The position numbers were made by a program, and so were the translations under genes. Below are positions 28,633-37,227 of a stretch of DNA of 64,000 bases, piece by piece; within the stretch, counting starts at the first letter, position 1, and each line of letters begins with the position of its first letter. This DNA comes from Cupriavidus sp. D39 (lineage in GTDB: Bacteria; Pseudomonadota; Gammaproteobacteria; Burkholderiales; Burkholderiaceae), in NCBI RefSeq assembly GCF_026627925.1, contig NZ_JAPNLE010000009.1, forward strand, positions 2,480,001 to 2,544,000, read 5' to 3'. The notes under the pieces were generated by a model. That model was not told where the DNA came from. It searched no databases and worked only from the letters and a program-made list of their open reading frames with translations.

Positions 28633-29120
28633 TGGGTGCGTTCCTTCGCGAGCAGCGTGCGCTTGCGCTCCACGCCCCAGCGATACCCGGAGATCGAGCC
28701 GTCACTGCGAACGACGCGATGGCAAGGAATGGCGATGGCAAACACATTGGCAGCGCAGGCACCGCCGACGGCCCTCACGGCCGCGGGGGCGTCCAGGCCC
28801 GCGGCAGCTTCACTGTAGCTTCGGGTCTGTCCTGCAGGGATGGCGCACAGCGCCTTCCACACGTTTTGTTGGAAGGGCGTTCCACCGATATCCAGGGCGA
28901 TGACGCCTTCGGCGACATCTTTGTCGATGAAGTCAATCACCTGACGCAAGTCACGATCGAGGGATTCGGCGTCCTCCTCTCTCTCAACTTGCGGGAAGGC
29001 GTTGCTGAGCTGAGCGCACAGCCCTTCGGCATCGGAACCGAGAAAGATCGCGCACAGGCCATGCTGACTGCGTCCGACGAGGACCAACCCCTCGACGCTC
29101 TGGCCGATGGCGTAGCGCAC
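28629..29120 (-). CDS. ogt: O6-alkylguanine-DNA methyltransferase domain protein (detached Ada C-terminal half)
   Basis: The 163-residue frame carries the suicide-repair domain: TPFQQNVWKALCAIPAGQTRSYSE, IAIPCHRVVRSDGSISGYRWGVERKR, with the acceptor Cys in PCHRV. It resembles the Ada C-terminal half, including the RYAIGQSVEGLVL entry strand, but lacks the Ada metal-binding and AraC domains. The start is odd: GTG at 29120 has no good ribosome site. An ATG at 29189 with AGGTG upstream reads MKSNPLSLFQ and then meets TAA before rejoining this frame (NYRAPGSEIAGPV). So the gene may be disrupted by a nonsense change or initiate weakly. It is coupled to the oxygenase downstream. Confidence 0.82.
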   Translation of the reverse strand: MRYAIGQSVEGLVLVGRSQHGLCAIFLGSDAEGLCAQLSNAFPQVEREEDAESLDRDLRQVIDFIDKDVAEGVIALDIGGTPFQQNVWKALCAIPAGQTRSYSEAAAGLDAPAAVRAVGGACAANVFAIAIPCHRVVRSDGSISGYRWGVERKRTLLAKERTQ

Positions 29121-29248
29121 GGGGCCGGCGATCTCGCTGCCGGGCGCGCGGTAGTTTTACTGGAAGAGGGAAAGCGGGTTGGATTTCATGGTCATTCACC
29201 TGGTGTGCCAAGAGGTGTAACCAGTTTAGAAAGCAAGAGGCGAATCGG

Positions 29249-29272
29249 AACTCCGCTCCTTGCGGTTGAATT
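29249..29272 (-). promoter_or_regulatory. Ada-type operator candidate, copy 1
   Basis: Reading on the minus strand the site is AATTCAACCGCAAG, GAG, CGGAGTT. It lies about 60 bases upstream of the ATG at 29189 and shares the pattern AATTCAAYCGCAAG-RRN-CGGAGTT with two other sites before ogt and ada. The assignment to Ada is inference from position. Confidence 0.6.
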
Positions 29273-29281
29273 CTTGCGCAA

Positions 29282-29457
29282 GCGAGGGCCTTCAGACTGC
29301 TGACAAAGCGGAAACCACAGGAAGCGAAGCCAATGGTTTTTTCCAGCACGCAGGCGTAACGAACGCCCGCCCTCTCCCCCAGCCCCTCTCCCGCGCGCGG
29401 GAGAGGGGAGCACGACAACGCAGATCCGGCTTTGTCAGCAAGCTGAAGGGCCCTCGC
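29282..29457. repeat. Nested inverted repeat between divergent repair genes
   Basis: A 28-base segment (29282-29309, GCGAGGGCC..CTGCTGACAAAGC) is repeated inverted at 29429-29457 with few mismatches. Between them lies a perfect palindrome, CCCCTCTCCCGCG and its complement (29384-29409), of the REP-like kind common in GC-rich proteobacteria. The whole could fold into a long stem. Confidence 0.55.
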
Positions 29458-29473
29458 AAGCGAGGGCCCTTTT
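29446..29473. terminator. Strong GC hairpin followed by T residues
   Basis: AAGGGCCCTCGC and GCGAGGGCCCTT pair with an AA loop and continue TTTG. This is a good intrinsic terminator shape on the plus strand, inside the gap between the two divergent methyltransferase genes. Confidence 0.5.
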
Positions 29474-29638
29474 GCGCTATGAAGAGACTATCCCGCGAGG
29501 CACGATGCCCTGGTCCGGATCACGCCTTAGCCTTAAGCAGTAGCCGCATCGGCTTCGTACTTCTCGGCATAGCTTGCGTTGGACTTGGCCAGGAGATCAA
29601 GCTGCCGCAGCGCCAGCATCCCTTGGCAAACGTCCCGG

Positions 29639-29662
29639 AATTCAATCGCAAGAGTCGGAGTT
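29639..29662 (+). promoter_or_regulatory. Ada-type operator candidate, copy 2
   Basis: The site reads AATTCAATCGCAAG, AGT, CGGAGTT, some 80 bases upstream of the plus-strand ogt start at 29744. It is identical to copy 3 except in the three-base linker. Confidence 0.65.
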
Positions 29663-29743
29663 TTTCTTCGCCCTCCCCTCGTACATTGGAGGCCTACCTG
29701 TTGAGCGAGACCGGCCCGATCCGGCTCGCCTGAGGAGATTTTC

Positions 29744-30294
29744 ATGCAATTGCGTTTGAGCCACCTCGATTCCCCGTTGGGGAAATGCTGCTCGTCACCG
29801 ACGCGCAGCAGACGATTCGTGCCCTGGACTTCGCCGACCACCGGGCCCATCTCCTGCGCGGCCTGCGTGCACATTACGGCACCTTCGAACTGGGCGAGAC
29901 CCCCGCACCGGCTACCATTACCGACGCGCTGGCCCGATATTTTTCGGGCAAACTGGATGCGTTGGACGGGTTGGCGACCCAGACGGCCGGCACGGACCTG
30001 CAACGCCAGGTCTGGGCTGCCCTGCGCCTCATCCCGGCCGGCTCTACCACCAGCTACGGCAAACTGGCCAAGGCAATGGGATTGGCCGACCCACGTGCGG
30101 CCATTGATATCGGTGCCGCCACCGGTGCCAACCCGATTGCTATCGTGGTGCCATGCCACCGCGTGATTGCCAGCAACGGCGAGCTCAAGGGTTACGCCTG
30201 GGGCCTGCACCGCAAGCGCTGGTTGCTCGAACACGAGAAGGCGATCGGGCCGTATCCCGTCGCCCCGCAAACCGCCACCCTGCCAGGATTCTGA
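29744..30294 (+). CDS. ogt: Methylated-DNA-protein-cysteine methyltransferase, frame broken near 29780
   Basis: With one base restored the product is about 183 residues. MQLRLSHLDSPLG reads in the first frame and MLLVTDAQQTIRALDFADH onward in the second; the break is in a G4 run at 29779-29782. The C-terminal domain has TDLQRQVWAALRLIPAGSTT, a GAATGANPIAIVVPCHRVIA acceptor site and GLHRKRWLLEHE. TGAGGAGATTTTC precedes the ATG. It removes alkyl groups from O6 of guanine. It is followed by AlkA with a two-base gap, so the two are one operon behind operator copy 2. Confidence 0.88.
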
Positions 30295-30296
30295 TC

Positions 30297-30944
30297 TTGC
30301 CGACCACAGTGATTGCCACCGACCTGTCGCCCGAGGCGTACAGCCAGGCCGCAGAATTCCTGTCTGGACTGGACTCCGACTGGGCGCGCCACGTCGCCGC
30401 CACCGGCCCGTGCCGCCACGCCGCGAAACCCGCGCGTGAGCCCTTTGAGGCGCTGGTGCGCGCTATCGCCTACCAGCAACTGCACGCCAAGGCGGGCGAC
30501 GCCATCCTGGCGCGCCTGCTGGCGCTGTATCCGGACGTGGCCTTCCCCGCTGCGCAACAGTTGCTGGCCACCGATCCCGAACTACAGCGCGCCTGCGGTT
30601 TCTCGGCAACCAAGCTCGCCACCCTGCGCGGCATTGCCCAGGCCACCGTGGATGGCATCGTGCCCACCCGGACCGAGGCGTTGCATTTGCCCGATGACGC
30701 GCTGATCGAACGCCTGGTCTCGCTGCGCGGCGTGGGCCGCTGGACGGTGGAGATGCTCCTGATCTACACCTTGGAGCGCTCGGACATCCTGCCGGTGGAC
30801 GATTTCGGCGTGCGCGAGGGCTACCGGCGGCTCAAGGGCCTGGAGAAGGCGCCTACGCCGCGCCACATGCGCGAGATTGGCGAGGCCTGGCGTCCTTATC
30901 GGACCGTCGCGGCCTGGTATCTGTGGCGCATCCCCACACGATGA
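30297..30944 (+). CDS. alkA: DNA-3-methyladenine glycosylase II (AlkA type)
   Basis: The product has about 215 residues and excises alkylated bases from DNA. It shows PFEALVRAIAYQQLHAKAGD, ACGFSATKLATLRGIAQATV, the helix-hairpin-helix LVSLRGVGRWTVEMLLIYTL, and the catalytic Asp in DILPVDDFGVREGYRRL. The E. coli AlkA N-terminal extra domain is absent, as in many shorter AlkA proteins. The start is uncertain: TTG at 30297 or GTG at 30309; both follow the ogt stop at once, indicating coupling. The operator palindrome before ada begins directly after its stop. Confidence 0.88.
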   Translation: MPTTVIATDLSPEAYSQAAEFLSGLDSDWARHVAATGPCRHAAKPAREPFEALVRAIAYQQLHAKAGDAILARLLALYPDVAFPAAQQLLATDPELQRACGFSATKLATLRGIAQATVDGIVPTRTEALHLPDDALIERLVSLRGVGRWTVEMLLIYTLERSDILPVDDFGVREGYRRLKGLEKAPTPRHMREIGEAWRPYRTVAAWYLWRIPTR

Positions 30945-30945
30945 C

Positions 30946-30983
30946 AATTCAATCGCAAGAATCGGAGTTCTTGCGATTGAATT
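30946..30983. promoter_or_regulatory. Ada-type operator candidate, copy 3, expanded into a perfect palindrome
   Basis: AATTCAATCGCAAGAA (30946-30961) and TTCTTGCGATTGAATT (30968-30983) are exact complements with loop TCGGAG. The left arm plus loop contain the same 24-base motif as copies 1 and 2. It stands 45 bases before ada. It could work as an Ada operator, as an alkA terminator hairpin, or both. Confidence 0.65.
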
Positions 30984-31028
30984 CAGCCTTACCCTGACTT
31001 CGTCATCAAGCATGCAAAGGAATTCGCC

Positions 31029-32105
<1,077 letters not shown>

Positions 32106-32119
32106 AGGCTGGTTCTCGA

Positions 32120-32826
32120 ATGCACACCGCAACCCACATCATCGACCGCCTGGACTGGTCCGGCATCGCTGCGCAACTGGACATGGAAGGCTACGCCGTG
32201 CTGCCCGGGCTGCTTACGCCGGAACAGGCGCGCGCCCTAGGCCAGCGTGTCGGCCATTCCGAAGGTGTCCGCCGAGTGTCCTTGGCCTCTGGCGACCTGG
32301 GCCGCGGCGACTTCTTCTATTTCGCGGAGCGCTTGCCTTCGCCGCTTGCGACATGGCGAGAGGCGTTCTATCGCCATCTCGCCCCGATCGCCAACAGATG
32401 GAACGAGGCACTGGATGCCGCCTATCGCTATCCGGCGGAACTGGATGATTTTCTCGAACGCAACCGCCAGGCGGGGCAGACGCGGACGCAATCCAACCTG
32501 AGCCGGCTGCGCGAGGACGACTACCTGGCTTTGCACCAGCGCGACGAAGGCGAGCATGTGTTTCCGCTGCAACTGGTTGCCTTGCTCGGCGAACCCGGCA
32601 CGGACTTCACCGGCGGCGAGTTTGTCATGACCGAGCAGCGCCCGCGCATGCAGTCGCGGCCCATGGTGCTACCGCTGAAGCTCGGCGATGCGGCGATCAT
32701 CTCCACCGCCCAACGCCCATGCAAAGGCAGCAAGGGCTACTACCGCGTCAACTGAAGCACGCCATCAGCCGCGTACGCGGCGGTGAGCGCCTCGGCCTGG
32801 AACTGTCGCTCCACGATGCCCCATGA
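32120..32826 (+). CDS. 2OG-Fe(II) oxygenase, paralog 2; frame broken near 32752
   Basis: With one base restored it has about 235 residues, ending LKHAISRVRGGERLGLELS and LHDAP. The break turns AACCTG into AACTGA and would cut off the C-terminal iron-ligand His and the 2OG-binding Arg. The body has LDMEGYAVLPGLLTPEQARA, GRGDFFYFAERLPSPLATWR, LAPIANRWN, and GTDFTGGEFVMTEQRPRMQ. At the iron site it reads LHQRDEGEHVFPLQ, where paralogs 1 and 3 have LHQDLYG, so the HxD Asp is Arg or the acid is shifted by one. It starts 14 bases after ada, in one operon. Confidence 0.83.
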
Positions 32827-32833
32827 CGCGGTC

Positions 32834-33916
32834 ATGAAGCGCTTCGCCATGACCAAAACGACCTGGACCTTGATGGGCCGCGATGGCCAGCCATACCAGA
32901 GCGCGGTACCCGGCACGCTCGGCGGTCACCGCGGGGGCAAGCTCTACGGCCGCTTTGACTGCAGGGCCGCGCTGCAGGCCATCGTCCGCGGCGGCTACGC
33001 CAGGCGCCGTGTGTTCTTCCTCGACGAAGACACCGCCATCGCCGCAGGCTACCGGCCCTGCGCCGTGTGCCTGCCCGAGGCATATGCCGCCTGGAAGGCG
33101 AACCGGCCCGCCGGCGCCGCCAGGAAACGATCGACAAAGACCATGACCGCTCAAGCCGCGCTCTTGCAGGATCCTGACCAACACGCTGCTAACAAGCAGG
33201 CATCACCCGGCGCCCCGGACGCGCGCATCGCCGCACTGGATTGGCGCCGCATCGAGGAGACCCTGACGCGCGACGGCTACGCAATACTGCCCACGCTCCT
33301 GACGCCCGATCAATGTCGAGAGGTGGCGGGCTATTTCACACAGGAGGAGCGATTCCGCAGCCGTATCGTGATGGAGCGCTACGCGTTCGGGCGCGGCGAG
33401 TACAAGTACTTTTCCTATCCGTTGCCCGACCTGGTGGCAGCGCTTCGCACAGCGCTATACCCGCACCTGGCGCCGGTCGCCAACCGCTGGCACGCGGCCA
33501 TGCGCATGGATGAGCGATTCCCCGCCACGCACGCCGAGTTTCGCGGCGTCTGCCATCGCGCCGGACAGCAACGCCCAACGCCACTGCTGCTGCGTTACCG
33601 CGAGACGGACTATTGTTGCCTGCACCAGGACCTGTACGGTGAGCACGTCTTCCCGTTCCAGGCAGTCTTCCTACTCGACGAGCCAGGCCGTGACTTCGAT
33701 GGGGGCGAGCTGCTGCTAACGGAAAGCGACCCGAAGAAGCCGGGTCGCGCTGAAGTCGTGCCGCTGCGCCAGGGACAGGCCGTGGTGTTCGCGGTCAACA
33801 GCCGGCCGGTGCGGTCGACCCGGGGCTTCTACCGGGTCAACTTGCGCCACGGCGTCAGTCAATTGCAAAGGGGACAGCGCCATACCTTGGGCATCATCTT
33901 CCACGACGCCAGGTAG
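32834..33916 (+). CDS. Ada-type metal-binding domain joined to a 2OG-Fe(II) oxygenase (paralog 3)
   Basis: The product is about 360 residues in one open frame. Residues 6-95 form an Ada-like metal-binding module: TTWTLMGRDGQPYQS, GGHRGGKLYGRFDC, YARRRVFFLDEDTAIAAGY and RPCAVCLP, with three cysteines. After a linker (AARKRSTKTMTAQAALLQ) the oxygenase core starts near 130: LTRDGYAILPTLLTPDQC, GRGEYKYFSYPLPDL, CLHQDLYGEHVFPFQ with intact HxD, and LRHGVSQLQRGQRHTLGIIF. An ATG at 33143 in the linker could start the oxygenase alone. The two modules are usually separate genes in my experience; the fusion would bring a DNA methyl-phosphotriester sensor to the oxygenase. The start at 32834 is uncertain (32849 also possible). 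Confidence 0.83.
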   Translation: MKRFAMTKTTWTLMGRDGQPYQSAVPGTLGGHRGGKLYGRFDCRAALQAIVRGGYARRRVFFLDEDTAIAAGYRPCAVCLPEAYAAWKANRPAGAARKRSTKTMTAQAALLQDPDQHAANKQASPGAPDARIAALDWRRIEETLTRDGYAILPTLLTPDQCREVAGYFTQEERFRSRIVMERYAFGRGEYKYFSYPLPDLVAALRTALYPHLAPVANRWHAAMRMDERFPATHAEFRGVCHRAGQQRPTPLLLRYRETDYCCLHQDLYGEHVFPFQAVFLLDEPGRDFDGGELLLTESDPKKPGRAEVVPLRQGQAVVFAVNSRPVRSTRGFYRVNLRHGVSQLQRGQRHTLGIIFHDAR

Positions 33917-34148
33917 GCGCCAGTTGCCACGCACTCGAAGCCTGCACTGAGCCACTTGCGAATGTGGCCTTGGGGCGCACATTTGACCAATGGGAACTTC
34001 CCGGACTATGTTCTATTGTTGGCGGAGAAGAGGGCCACGGAAGGAGTCATAGAGGCACTTCGACGACGACGAGGGCCACGCACGCGCCACGGTGCTTGAA
34101 CCCCGCTAATTGCAGCTAATTGCAACTACATGGAGGACCGAGGAACCT

Positions 34149-34379
34149 ATGTCAAAGACAACCAAGAAGCAGTACCTGAAGGCACTCAACCGGCACCTGA
34201 AGAAGGAATCGGCAGGCAGGTTCGATACGGTGTTTGTGTGCTATCCGGTCGGCTCAAAACCGAAGAACGCGACTGGCGTGACAGCAAGTGCGCCCGCCGA
34301 CGCACACATCCTCGCGGTCATGGATGCTGTCCAGGCTCGGGTGTTTGCCAAGTTCGAGGCTTCGGCAAAGCCCGGATAG
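34149..34379 (+). CDS. Small hypothetical protein
   Basis: The product is 76 residues and opens MSKTTKKQYLKALNRHLKKE, a strongly basic amphipathic start, followed by FDTVFVCYPVGSKPKNATGV and a helical end ILAVMDAVQARVFAKFEA. GAGGAACCT precedes the ATG. No membrane span or known motif is seen. It may be a small nucleic-acid-associated protein, which is a guess based only on its basic N-terminus. About 230 bases without a gene precede it. Confidence 0.5.
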   Translation: MSKTTKKQYLKALNRHLKKESAGRFDTVFVCYPVGSKPKNATGVTASAPADAHILAVMDAVQARVFAKFEASAKPG

Positions 34380-34486
34380 GCAGAGGGTTCGGCGACGGCA
34401 GGCCGCGCAGGCGCACTGCAAGCGCCTGGCGTGGCCCTAGGCGGCGTCCTGGTCGAGACCGGAACCCGCCGCCCCAGGCATGACGC

Positions 34487-34948
34487 CTAGGCCTTCGCCG
34501 GACGCCCGGTCTTGATGGCTTCGACTTTTGAGACCGCAGTCAGAAATTGCTTTGGCGATGTCGCGGCAAGAAGCAGCAATCCCGCTCGCAGGATCTCGCT
34601 CTTCTTGATGTGCACACCCGCGTCCAGGCATCGCTGCTTGAGCTCGGCGATTTTCGCGTAGTCGGACTTTGGCATCGTGAAGCTGTCGCGCAGCACCTTT
34701 TCCTTCTTGGCACCCTGCGCTTTTTTCGGCACTGCCTTTTTCGGCACCGCCTTGTTCGGCACGGCGGCCTCGGCGTGAGCCTCCAGCTTCGTTGGCTTGC
34801 TCTTTGCAGCCTTCGTCACTGCCTTCTTGCTATCCGAGCCCCGCGGCGCTTTCTTCTTAGGGGCGGATGCGTTGCTATCGGCTACATACCCGCTCGTCGG
34901 AAAATGAAATGCCTCTTTCGTTGGCGGCTTGATGATCGGTGAATTCAC
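34487..34948 (-). CDS. Lys/Ala-rich protein with C-terminal RHH-like domain
   Basis: The product has about 153 residues from a GTG at 34948. The first half is a histone-H1-like tract with repeated PKKA, AVPKKA and KKA units. The second half, RDSFTMPKSDYAKIAELKQR and VHIKKSEILRAGLLLLAATS, looks like a ribbon-helix-helix DNA-binding unit (strand with alternating residues, then two helices). Similar proteins are common in Cupriavidus and Ralstonia and resemble AlgP-like histone-like regulators. The upstream sequence is AT-rich (GGATAAACAGTATATACCG), a probable promoter or self-binding site. It may have a nucleoid-associated role. Confidence 0.7.
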   Translation of the reverse strand: MNSPIIKPPTKEAFHFPTSGYVADSNASAPKKKAPRGSDSKKAVTKAAKSKPTKLEAHAEAAVPNKAVPKKAVPKKAQGAKKEKVLRDSFTMPKSDYAKIAELKQRCLDAGVHIKKSEILRAGLLLLAATSPKQFLTAVSKVEAIKTGRPAKA

Positions 34949-35153
34949 GGCAAATCTCAAATCAAAAAACAGGATAAACAGTATATACCGTTTAGTGCCG
35001 TTTTCCTGCACCGCGTGAGTTCGAGTTCGCAAGTGCGGTGCTGCCAGATCGCGTGGACCCACTTACCGCTCTGGCCATGTCTCGCCAATGCTGCGGCGAC
35101 GGGTATCAGGCGGCGCTTCAAGCCACCGCCGTCGCGCATGAGGATCGCCTCGA

Positions 35154-35840
35154 TTACTTGCTAGTGGCGTCGACGGGGGTCCCGGATTCGCTGCCGGCCG
35201 CGGTGCCACGCCCGGGTCGGCGCACGGCTCTCAGCCTACCGCTGCTTCCGCCTCCGCAGAAGAACTGATCGCCGCCATCGGCCTCGAGCCCCGACACGCC
35301 GACGCCAGGCGGCATCTCGATGCTCTCCAGGACCTTTCCCGTTCGCGGGTCGACGTGCCTCAACTCGCTCTGGTCACCTTCCCAGGTGCCGTGCCAGAGC
35401 TCTCCTTCGATCCAGGTGACCCCGGTGACGAAACGGTTGGACTCGATGGTGCGAAGAATCGCCCCGGTTTGGGGATCGACCTGATGGATCTTGCGCTCCC
35501 GATGTTGCCCCACCCAGAGGGTGCCTTCGGCCCACGCGAGTCCCGAGTCGTTGCCGCCGCCGGGCGCCGGAATCGTGGCGACCACGAGGCCGGTCTTCGG
35601 ATCGATCTTCTGGATGCGATCCTCGGCGATCTGAAACAGGTGCTGGCCGTCGAAGGCCGTTCCTGCGTGCGCGGCGACATCCATCGAGCGCAGCGTCTTC
35701 CCGCTCGCCGGATCCAGGGCAATCAGCTTGTCGCCGGCAGCAAACCAGACTTGCTGACCGTCATACGTGACCCCATGCACGCTGTCGACACCCGGAAAGG
35801 GTCCATACTCACGGATGATTTCGGCCGCTGATCGTTTCAT
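35154..35840 (-). CDS. Beta-propeller protein, glutaminyl cyclotransferase/SMP-30-like
   Basis: The product is 228 residues with at least four propeller-type repeats of the form DGQxVWFAAGDKLIALDPASGK, DGQHLFQIAEDRIQKIDPKTG, AEGTLWVGQHRERKIHQVDP and IEGELWHGTWEGDQSELRHV. This fits the glutamine cyclotransferase (five-bladed) or YncE-like families. No signal peptide is present, so it is probably cytosolic. A small C-terminal tail is rich in Arg and Gly. It is followed upstream by an HTH gene on the same strand (35-base gap), suggesting a small operon. Substrate unknown. Confidence 0.75.
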   Translation of the reverse strand: MKRSAAEIIREYGPFPGVDSVHGVTYDGQQVWFAAGDKLIALDPASGKTLRSMDVAAHAGTAFDGQHLFQIAEDRIQKIDPKTGLVVATIPAPGGGNDSGLAWAEGTLWVGQHRERKIHQVDPQTGAILRTIESNRFVTGVTWIEGELWHGTWEGDQSELRHVDPRTGKVLESIEMPPGVGVSGLEADGGDQFFCGGGSSGRLRAVRRPGRGTAAGSESGTPVDATSK

Positions 35841-35875
35841 GTCTCCATCCTCGTCGCTCGGTAGTGAAGTGCATT

Positions 35876-37021
35876 CTAGTCACCCGGCAATGGCGCGGGG
35901 AGTAACAAGGTCGTCGCGAATCCCGGCACGGGCGGGGTCATCCAGCGACGCGCCCGCCCGCGACCGAACGACTGCACCTTGCCTGCTGCCGCAAGCGCGT
36001 CGAGTGCCCGCTGCACGGTGCGCTGGCTGGCGCCAAGCGCCACCGCCAGGGCCGAGCTAGACCACGACTCACCGTCGGCGACGAAAGCGAGCACCGCCGC
36101 ATGCGCTTCTTCGACGGGCCGCGCCAGCACCACGACCTCGCGGGCGCCGTGCGGCACCAGCGCAAACCCTTGCTTCGTCGCGCTGACGCCGGCCAGCGTC
36201 CCAAGCACCGTGCGCAGCCGCCCGACTTCGACGCGCAACCGCGCGCGATGCGATTCATCGGCGTGCTTCGCGCGAAATGCACGCGCGACGAGCGTGTCCC
36301 TCGGCACGTCTGCGGGCCACGCCTCGCCAAGCGCGCGTGCGAGCGCGAACAACACCGGACGCCTTGCCAGCGAGACCACGGTACGCGCGTCACGCACGAC
36401 GTGACGGCACGCGTCCACGACGAGCGCCTTCGACGCCAGTAACGCTTCCACTTCATCGAGCAGGAGGAGCCGCTCCTCACCACGCGCAATCAGGCGCGCC
36501 GCGGGCGTGGCGAGGACAAGGGATGCGCTTTCGACCTCCGCCGTCAGTGCAGGGATACCTGCGTCGCGCGCGGCGCGCTCGGCCCGGGCGAGCGCAGCGC
36601 GTGCCGTCTTCGTGTGCAGGCGCCGCATCGCGATCCCCGCAACGACCAGCTCGTGGGCGGCCCTCGACGCGGGCGGAAAAGGCGTGGGGTCAAGCTCGGC
36701 GAGCGTCAGCTCGGCCTCGTCGAGATGCCCGATCAGGAGGAGGCGCCGGGCCTCGAGAAACCGCGCATGCGCGGCGTTCACCCGGTCGCCGTGCTCCTCC
36801 AGCGTCGCCCGCGCTGCGTCGAGCGCCTTCGCCGGCCAGCCCAGGTCGCGCGAGACGAGCGCGATCTCGGCCTCGGCGACGACACACCGCGCGCGGGCAA
36901 CGGCTTCTTTGTGGCCGAAGGCTCGCGCCGCACTTCGCACGAGCGCCCTTGCTCTCACGAGATCGCCGAGCTGGGCCATCGCGATGCCGCGCAGGGCGAG
37001 CGCAGGCGCGTCGTCGCGCAA
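35876..37021 (-). CDS. Helix-turn-helix transcriptional regulator with TPR-like N-terminus
   Basis: The product is about 381 residues from a TTG at 37021. The first 200 residues form Ala/Arg-rich helix pairs such as GIAMAQLGDLVRARALVRSA and EARRLLLIGHLDEAELTLAE, resembling TPR-like repeats. The C-terminal portion has a wHTH near 330: SSSALAVALGASQRTVQRAL and DALAAAGKVQSFGRGRARRW. The true N-terminus may begin at an ATG at 37094 (MDSLITAA) in another frame; one extra base near 37070 would then separate the two. High GC and dense Arg/Ala codons differ a little from the neighbours. It is divergent from the DUF899 gene and may control it. Confidence 0.72.
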   Translation of the reverse strand: MRDDAPALALRGIAMAQLGDLVRARALVRSAARAFGHKEAVARARCVVAEAEIALVSRDLGWPAKALDAARATLEEHGDRVNAAHARFLEARRLLLIGHLDEAELTLAELDPTPFPPASRAAHELVVAGIAMRRLHTKTARAALARAERAARDAGIPALTAEVESASLVLATPAARLIARGEERLLLLDEVEALLASKALVVDACRHVVRDARTVVSLARRPVLFALARALGEAWPADVPRDTLVARAFRAKHADESHRARLRVEVGRLRTVLGTLAGVSATKQGFALVPHGAREVVVLARPVEEAHAAVLAFVADGESWSSSALAVALGASQRTVQRALDALAAAGKVQSFGRGRARRWMTPPVPGFATTLLLPAPLPGD

Positions 37022-37227
37022 GGCGACGCGGTTCAGTGCCCCGAGGGGGTCACCCGCCGCGAGCGCGCGCCGCAGCCGTGATCAGCGAATCCATCTGAAT
37101 CCCAATCCCGCCACACTTGTCACTCCCACCGTTCGGATGCCCGGCACTAATCTATCACGACGACCAACCCGTACGTCGTATCGAGAACGGAGCGAACGAC
37201 GAAGGACACCCAACGGAGGAAAGCATC

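Noticed and set aside
29533..29620. A short minus-strand frame reading LDLLAKSNASYAEKYEAD
   Set aside because: It looks protein-like at its end, but there is no ribosome site and the frame runs across operator copy 2 and into the ogt gene on the other strand. It could be a gene stump, but support is too thin.
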